Under the pieces are notes generated by a model. It was given only the letters and a program-made list of their open reading frames with translations. It was not told the DNA's origin and made no database searches. Shown piece by piece: positions 15,888-20,669 of a stretch of DNA of 20,669 nt. How positions within the stretch are numbered: the stretch's first letter is position 1; every line of letters starts with the position of its first letter. Source of the DNA: Bacteroidota bacterium (GTDB lineage: Bacteria; Bacteroidota; Bacteroidia; Bacteroidales; Rikenellaceae); the NCBI GenBank assembly GCA_023413645.1, contig JAEZPN010000098.1, positions 1 through 20,669 on the forward strand, written 5' to 3'. The translations under genes and the position numbers were made by a program.

Positions 15888-17336
15888 ATGGCAATTAAGA
15901 ACAACGTAATGATCGTACGCCAGAGACTTCTCACTAAGCTTGTGAGCCTCTGGAATGAGGGTCAGCTCGTAGAGAAGATCGACCGAGTGCCCATCGAGTT
16001 TAGTCCTCGCAACTCACAGGTGCGTGGCCGCTGCTGTATCCACAAGGAGCGCGCAGTGTGGAAGTATAAGTCTCTCCCATTGTTGGGTTACGACATGACA
16101 GATGAGACCGACGAGCTCACTCCACTCTCAGCATACGCTCAGGCAGCCCTCGACCGCAAGCAGATTAAGGATAACATCATGTGCGTTATCGACGAGGCTT
16201 GCTCATCATGCGTACGCACAAACTACGACATCACAAACCTCTGCCGTGGTTGTGTGGCACGTGCTTGTTCACACGCTTGTCCTAAGAATGCTATCGAGTT
16301 CGATCCCGATACATCACAGGGTAAGATCAACCACAAGGAGTGTATCAGCTGTGGTAAGTGTTTCGCAGCATGTCCCTACCACGCTATCGTTTACATCCCC
16401 GTTCCTTGTGAGGAGGCATGCCCCGTTGGCGCAATCTCTAAGGACGAATATGGCGTAGAGCATATCGACGAGTCTAAGTGTATCTACTGCGGTAAGTGTA
16501 TGAACGCTTGTCCTTTCGGTGCTATCTTCGAGATCTCACAGGTATTCGACATTTTGCAGTCTATCCGCCGTGGTGAGGATGTTGTAGCTGTTGTAGCTCC
16601 CTCAATCCTTTCACAGTACAACGCTCCTACCGAGCAGGTTTACGGTGCTATCAAGGCTATCGGCTTCAAGGATGTTATCGAGGTTGCACGTGGTGCAGAG
16701 ATCACTACCGAGAAGGAGACACACGAGTTCGCAGAGAAGATGGAGGAGGGTCAGGCATTCATGACTACTTCTTGCTGTCCTTCATATATGGAGATGGCAC
16801 GCAAGCACGCTCCCGAGTTGCAGAAGTATATCTCTTCTACATACTCACCTATGGTTTACACCGCGCAGCTCGCACGCGAGAAGTATCCTAACGCGAAGGT
16901 TGTATTCGTAGGTCCATGTATCGCAAAGCGTAAGGAGGCACGTCGCGAGGATTTGAAGGGTTTGGTTGACTACATCCTTACATACGAGGAGGCACACGCA
17001 ATCCTTGGCGGTATGAACATTGAGCTTGGTGAGGCCAACATCCACCCCGTGGATTGCGCATCACGTCGCTCAGCACACGGCTTTGCAGAGAATGGCGGTG
17101 TTACAGCAGCAGTTAAGGAGTTTGTTGATGGTAAGATCGACTTCACAACACTCCAGATTGCTGGTCTCAATAAGAAGAATGTTGCTTTGCTCAAGGCTTA
17201 CGGCAAGACTGGCAAGGCACCAGCACAGTTCATCGAGGTTATGGTCTGCGACGGCGGTTGTATCTCAGGTCCGAGCGTACACACTGCTTACAGCGACGGC
17301 AAGAAGACCTTCGATGCTGAGCTGAAGAAGCGATAA
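15888..17336 (+). CDS. Monomeric [FeFe] hydrogenase, group B type
   Basis: This predicts 482 residues. The three H-cluster signatures are T-S-C-C-P-S-Y (Cys296-Cys297), G-P-C-I-A-K-R-K-E (Cys344, Lys347, Glu350) and V-C-D-G-G-C-I-S-G-P (Cys454, Cys458). Cys297, 344, 454 and 458 are the expected H-cluster ligands; Cys296 matches the proton-relay Cys. The third motif, lacking the GGGQP of group A, points to group B (TIGR04105-like). The electron-transfer region has two ferredoxin motifs (Cys152/155/158/162 and Cys198/201/204/208) plus extra cysteines at 99, 105, 108, 119, 122, 127, 131, 174 and 178. It probably exchanges electrons with ferredoxin and is cytoplasmic, since no signal or membrane segment is seen. 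Codons lean to TGT, GGT and CGT, unlike the maturase genes, suggesting high expression. Its maturases follow directly. Confidence 0.95.
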   Translation: MAIKNNVMIVRQRLLTKLVSLWNEGQLVEKIDRVPIEFSPRNSQVRGRCCIHKERAVWKYKSLPLLGYDMTDETDELTPLSAYAQAALDRKQIKDNIMCVIDEACSSCVRTNYDITNLCRGCVARACSHACPKNAIEFDPDTSQGKINHKECISCGKCFAACPYHAIVYIPVPCEEACPVGAISKDEYGVEHIDESKCIYCGKCMNACPFGAIFEISQVFDILQSIRRGEDVVAVVAPSILSQYNAPTEQVYGAIKAIGFKDVIEVARGAEITTEKETHEFAEKMEEGQAFMTTSCCPSYMEMARKHAPELQKYISSTYSPMVYTAQLAREKYPNAKVVFVGPCIAKRKEARREDLKGLVDYILTYEEAHAILGGMNIELGEANIHPVDCASRRSAHGFAENGGVTAAVKEFVDGKIDFTTLQIAGLNKKNVALLKAYGKTGKAPAQFIEVMVCDGGCISGPSVHTAYSDGKKTFDAELKKR

Positions 17337-17343
17337 ATAATCT

Positions 17344-18396
17344 ATGAAGGAGTTGATTGAGCGCTTAACGCAGGGTGATAAACTAAATGCAACAGAGTTA
17401 GGGCAGTTGCTTAAAAGTGCTGCCACAGACTTAAGCGTGCTTCAACTTCTCAGAGAGAATGCTGTCCGAACTGCGTGCGCGCAGTTCGGACTTGGCATAT
17501 ATATACGTGGCCTTATCGAGCTCTCGAGCTTCTGCAAGTGCGACTGCCTCTACTGCGGACTTAGGCGCAGCAACCGCACTGCGGAGCGCTACCGCCTTAC
17601 GCATGAGGAGGTTATGGCGTGCTGCAAGGAGGGCTACGCATTGGGCTTCCGCACCTTCGTATTGCAAGGTGGCGAGGATGGCACACATACGGACGAGTGG
17701 CTCGTGGAGCTTATCTCGGATATGCGTCGTAGCTACCCCGACGTGGCGATAACACTATCGCTGGGTGAGCGTAGCGAGGAGTCATACCGAAGGCTTAAGG
17801 AGGCGGGAGCAAACCGCTACCTACTGCGCCACGAGGCGGCAAACGAGCATCTATACGCATCGCTGCACCCCTCAAGTAAGGGACTTCAACATAGGTTGGA
17901 GTGCCTGGAGGCATTAAAGCGTTGTGGCTACCAGACGGGCATGGGCATGATGATTGGAGTTAAGGGGCAGAGCGTTGACCATATTGTTGAAGACCTCTTA
18001 CTCATCGAGCGCATGCAACCCGAGATGGTGGGCATAGGTCCCTTCCTGCCGCACAAGGCGACACCCCTGGGTTCGGAGCCTGCAGGAGAGCTAAACTTGG
18101 TATTGGCAACTATTGCCATCGTAAGATTGATGCTACCCTCGGCACTGCTACCCTCAACTACGGCACTCGCCACGCTCACGCCACGCGGCCGCCTGGAGGG
18201 CATACTCTCAGGAGCAAATGTCGTGATGCCCAACCTTTCGCCCTCGGATGTGAGGGCTAAGTATGCCATATATGAGAATAAGGCCTCGTGGGGTAAGGAG
18301 GCAGTCGAGGGCTTAAGTGCGCTCGAAGGCGAGCTTAACACCATCGGGTACCACATAGACTATGCACGAGGCGATTTTAACAACATAAAACAGTGA
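17344..18396 (+). CDS. hydE: [FeFe] hydrogenase maturase HydE (radical SAM)
   Basis: This predicts 350 residues, the family length. The radical SAM motif is C64-x3-C68-x2-C71 (F-C-K-C-D-C-L-Y-C-G-L), followed by F-V-L-Q-G-G-E-D, S-L-G-E-R-S and a TIM-barrel end with G-I-G-P-F-L-P-H-K-A-T-P-L and a T-A-L-A-T-L-T-P-R-G-R segment. HydE processes the HydG iron-cysteine-CO-CN product on the way to the [2Fe] subcluster and its dithiomethylamine bridge. BioB and PylB are related families, but this operon context settles the call. It begins seven bases after the hydrogenase stop and ends one base before hydG. An internal perfect hairpin lies at codons 41-50. Confidence 0.95.
   Translation: MKELIERLTQGDKLNATELGQLLKSAATDLSVLQLLRENAVRTACAQFGLGIYIRGLIELSSFCKCDCLYCGLRRSNRTAERYRLTHEEVMACCKEGYALGFRTFVLQGGEDGTHTDEWLVELISDMRRSYPDVAITLSLGERSEESYRRLKEAGANRYLLRHEAANEHLYASLHPSSKGLQHRLECLEALKRCGYQTGMGMMIGVKGQSVDHIVEDLLLIERMQPEMVGIGPFLPHKATPLGSEPAGELNLVLATIAIVRLMLPSALLPSTTALATLTPRGRLEGILSGANVVMPNLSPSDVRAKYAIYENKASWGKEAVEGLSALEGELNTIGYHIDYARGDFNNIKQ
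17464..17491 (+). repeat. Perfect 12-bp inverted repeat inside hydE
   Basis: GTCCGAACTGCG (17464-17475) pairs perfectly with CGCAGTTCGGAC (17480-17491) across a four-base loop, TGCG. It lies about 120 bases into hydE and would form a very stable mRNA hairpin. No T run follows, so it is not a terminator. Confidence 0.85.
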
Positions 18397-18397
18397 T

Positions 18398-19828
18398 ATG
18401 AGTAATATAGAATATAATGTAAAGTCGGAGCACGCCGCCGAGTTTATCCACGACGGCGAGATACGCGCCACACTGGAGTGGGCACGTGAGCACCGCAACG
18501 ACCGCGCACTCATCGAGGAGATACTCGCTAAGGCAGAGCTTGGCAAGGGCATCTCACACCGTGAGGCTGCGGTCCTTATCGAGGTTGAGGATAAGGAGAT
18601 TGAGGAGCGCATATTCGCTATTGCGCGTAAGCTCAAGGAGCAGATCTATGGCAACCGCATCGTGATGTTTGCACCCTTGTACCTCTCTAACCACTGCGTG
18701 AATGGCTGCGTCTATTGCCCCTACCACGCTAAGAATAAGACCATTCCCCGCCGTAAGCTCACACAGGAGGAGATACGTCGCGAGGTTATCGCGCTCCAGG
18801 ATATGGGCCACAAGCGCCTTGCGTTGGAGACGGGCGAGCACCCCAAGCTCAGCCCCATTGAGTATGTGTTGGAGTCTATCGACACCATCTACTCTATCCA
18901 CCACAAGAATGGCGCGATACGCCGTGTGAATGTGAACATCGCGGCAACAACCGTAGAGAACTACACACGCCTTAAGGATGCAGGCATCGGCACATATATC
19001 CTCTTTGAGGAGACCTACGACCGCGAGGCATACGAGCGTCTACACCCCACAGGCCCCAAGAGCGACTGGGCATACCATACCGAGGCTATGGACCGCGCTA
19101 TGCTTGGTGGCATCGACGACGTGGGCGTGGGTGCGTTGTTCGGACTCTCGAACTACCGCTACGACGTTGTGGGTATCCTTATGCACGCCGAGCACCTCGA
19201 GGCTCGCTTTGGCGTGGGTCCCCACACCATCAGCGTACCCCGCATCCGTCCTGCTGACGACATTGACCCCAAGGACTTCCCCGATGCAGTTACCGACGAG
19301 GTATTCCGCCGCATCGTAGCTGTATTGCGCATCGCTGTGCCATATACCGGTATGATTGTATCGACACGCGAGTCGAAGCGCTCACGCGAGTTGGTCCTCG
19401 ATGTGGGTGTATCGCAGCTTAGTGGTGGCTCGAAGACCAGCGTGGGTGGCTACGCCGAGGGCGTTGTAGATGCCAAGGAGTCGGCACAGTTCGACATCTC
19501 GGATGAGCGCACATTGGATGAGATTGTAGGTTGGCTCTTGGAGTTGGGCTACATCCCCAGCTTCTGTACAGCATGCTACCGCGAGGGCCGCACCGGCGAC
19601 CGCTTCATGTCGTTGGCTAAGCGTGGCCTTATTGGCAACTGCTGCGCCCCCAACGCACTTATGACACTCGCCGAGTACTTGGAGGACTACGCATCGCCAA
19701 AGGTTAAGGTCGAGGGCTACAAGATGATTGACCGCCTTCAGCAGATTATCCCATCGGATAAGGTGCGCCGCATCACCGAGGACAACCTTAAGGCTATCCT
19801 CGAGGGTAAGCGCGACTTCAGATTCTAA
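18398..19828 (+). CDS. hydG: [FeFe] hydrogenase maturase HydG (radical SAM tyrosine lyase)
   Basis: This predicts 476 residues. The N-terminal radical SAM motif is C100-x3-C104-x2-C107 (N-H-C-V-N-G-C-V-Y-C), and the C-terminal auxiliary-cluster motif is C390-x2-C393-x22-C416, exactly the HydG spacing. This second motif distinguishes it from thiamine synthase ThiH. HydG splits tyrosine to give CO and cyanide on the dangling iron of its second cluster, yielding the synthon for the H-cluster. Segments G-V-G-P-H-T-I-S-V-P-R and S-Q-L-S-G-G-S-K-T-S-V-G-G-Y are family-typical. One base separates it from hydE and 14 from hydF. Confidence 0.97.
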   Translation: MSNIEYNVKSEHAAEFIHDGEIRATLEWAREHRNDRALIEEILAKAELGKGISHREAAVLIEVEDKEIEERIFAIARKLKEQIYGNRIVMFAPLYLSNHCVNGCVYCPYHAKNKTIPRRKLTQEEIRREVIALQDMGHKRLALETGEHPKLSPIEYVLESIDTIYSIHHKNGAIRRVNVNIAATTVENYTRLKDAGIGTYILFEETYDREAYERLHPTGPKSDWAYHTEAMDRAMLGGIDDVGVGALFGLSNYRYDVVGILMHAEHLEARFGVGPHTISVPRIRPADDIDPKDFPDAVTDEVFRRIVAVLRIAVPYTGMIVSTRESKRSRELVLDVGVSQLSGGSKTSVGGYAEGVVDAKESAQFDISDERTLDEIVGWLLELGYIPSFCTACYREGRTGDRFMSLAKRGLIGNCCAPNALMTLAEYLEDYASPKVKVEGYKMIDRLQQIIPSDKVRRITEDNLKAILEGKRDFRF

Positions 19829-19842
19829 TATAGTTGGAGAGT

Positions 19843-20669
19843 ATGACACCCCAGACCCCTGCATCAGAAAGAGTACATATCGCCCTACTGGGTCGTACTA
19901 ACGCTGGTAAGTCGGCCATGCTCAACTGCTTAGCGAAGCAGGATGTGGCTATCGTCTCGGACACGCCAGGCACAACGACCGACCCCGTACAGAAGCCTAT
20001 GGAGCTTACGGGCATGGGTGCCGTGGTTATAATTGACACCCCAGGTCTTGACGACAACACCACGCTCGGCAAGGAGCGCATGGCGCGCACCGCAAAAATG
20101 CTGGACAGAACCGATATCGCTGTGGTGCTATTTACCGATGAGGGCATAGATACCGAGCTACGCATAATCGAGGAGTGTCGCACACGCGAGATTCCCATTG
20201 TTGTGGCACTCAACCAGGTGGATATAATTGCCAACCGCGAGGCACTTATTACTCGCATCGAGGAGGCAACGAAGTGTCGTGTCATCGCCACAAGCACCAC
20301 CACGGGTGAGGGCATAGAGGCGTTGCGCGAGGCTATAATCGGCACACGCCCTGCTGAGGAACGCCTCATAACCGAGGGTTTCTGCAAGGCTGGCGACAGA
20401 GTTTTGCTCGTTATGCCACAGGATAAGTCGGCACCGAAGGGACGCCTTATCCAGCCACAGGTGCAGACCATACGCGAGTTGCTCGACCGCGGTTGCATAC
20501 CCATCTGCTGCACGCCCGACCGCATGGCCGAGGCATTGGCAGCGTTGGTTACACCTCCCGAGCTTATCATAACCGACTCGCAGGCCTTCAACGAGGTATA
20601 TCAACTTAAGCCCGAGGCTTCGACGCTCACATCGTTCTCTATCCTCTTTGCGCGCTACAAGGGTGACAT
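19843..20669 (+). CDS. hydF: [FeFe] hydrogenase maturation GTPase HydF, N-terminal part
   Basis: The frame opens at the ATG at 19843 and runs open to the window edge, giving 275 residues of a protein usually about 400 long. The GTPase domain shows the P-loop G-R-T-N-A-G-K-S (17-24), the switch P-G-T-T-T-D-P-V (42-49), D-T-P-G (65-68), and N-Q-V-D (124-127) where N-K-x-D is usual. After about residue 180 comes the HydF dimerisation region (G-D-x-V-L-L-V-M-P-Q-D, A-P-K-G-R-L-I-x-P-Q). The iron-sulfur domain with its Cys/His ligands is beyond the edge. HydF is the scaffold that receives the [2Fe] precursor and passes it to the hydrogenase. It follows hydG after 14 bases. Confidence 0.95.
   Translation, partial: MTPQTPASERVHIALLGRTNAGKSAMLNCLAKQDVAIVSDTPGTTTDPVQKPMELTGMGAVVIIDTPGLDDNTTLGKERMARTAKMLDRTDIAVVLFTDEGIDTELRIIEECRTREIPIVVALNQVDIIANREALITRIEEATKCRVIATSTTTGEGIEALREAIIGTRPAEERLITEGFCKAGDRVLLVMPQDKSAPKGRLIQPQVQTIRELLDRGCIPICCTPDRMAEALAALVTPPELIITDSQAFNEVYQLKPEASTLTSFSILFARYKGD

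Noticed and set aside
17344..18396. Alternative assignment of HydE as biotin synthase or PylB
   Set aside because: The cluster motif is shared, but the position between the hydrogenase and hydG, with hydF following, and the absence of bio or pyl genes nearby favour HydE.

Overview
The window reads as chromosomal DNA of a gut-type Bacteroidota, most likely Bacteroidales and possibly Alistipes-like (genus is a guess). The reasons are the S46 dipeptidyl-peptidase, a fimbrillin-like surface lipoprotein, a Bacteroidota-type TamB and TonB, upstream elements of the form TAnnTTTG, and the absence of clear Shine-Dalgarno dependence. There are no rRNA, tRNA, IS, phage or CRISPR features. No gene-free stretch exceeds about 175 bases.

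Layout. (1) 1-896: the 3' part of an S46 peptidase, closed by a strong terminator. (2) 1018-3381: a large outer-surface lipoprotein with a fimbrillin-like N-terminal part and a repetitive beta-helix C-terminal part, also closed by a terminator. (3) 3495-5194: lpxB overlapping a divergent FAH-fold protein. A perfect bidirectional terminator separates this pair from the convergent minus-strand block. (4) 13631-5267, minus strand: tamB, exbB, exbD, tonB, a DUF1573 protein, a metallo-beta-lactamase-fold hydrolase and trmD, closely spaced and probably one or two transcripts. This block joins outer-membrane biogenesis and energisation to a core tRNA methyltransferase. (5) 13733-15715, plus strand: tsaD and a TIGR01212-type radical SAM protein, divergent from tamB across a 101-base AT-rich spacer. 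(6) 15888 to the window end, plus strand: a monomeric group-B-type [FeFe] hydrogenase followed tightly by hydE, hydG and the start of hydF. This is the catalytic subunit plus all three dedicated H-cluster maturases in one operon.

The hydrogenase operon is the most notable system here. It has a 172-base upstream region with two TAnnTTTG elements, a TTTGCGCAAA palindrome between them, and a leader that can fold into a closed stem enclosing a second hairpin. The hydrogenase has an unusually cysteine-rich electron-transfer region. hydE carries a perfect 12-bp hairpin inside its coding sequence. HydE and HydG would build the organometallic [2Fe] subcluster (dithiomethylamine bridge support, and CO/CN from tyrosine), HydF would carry it, and the hydrogenase would then couple ferredoxin oxidation to H2 release during fermentation. 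That physiological direction is inferred, not shown by the sequence.
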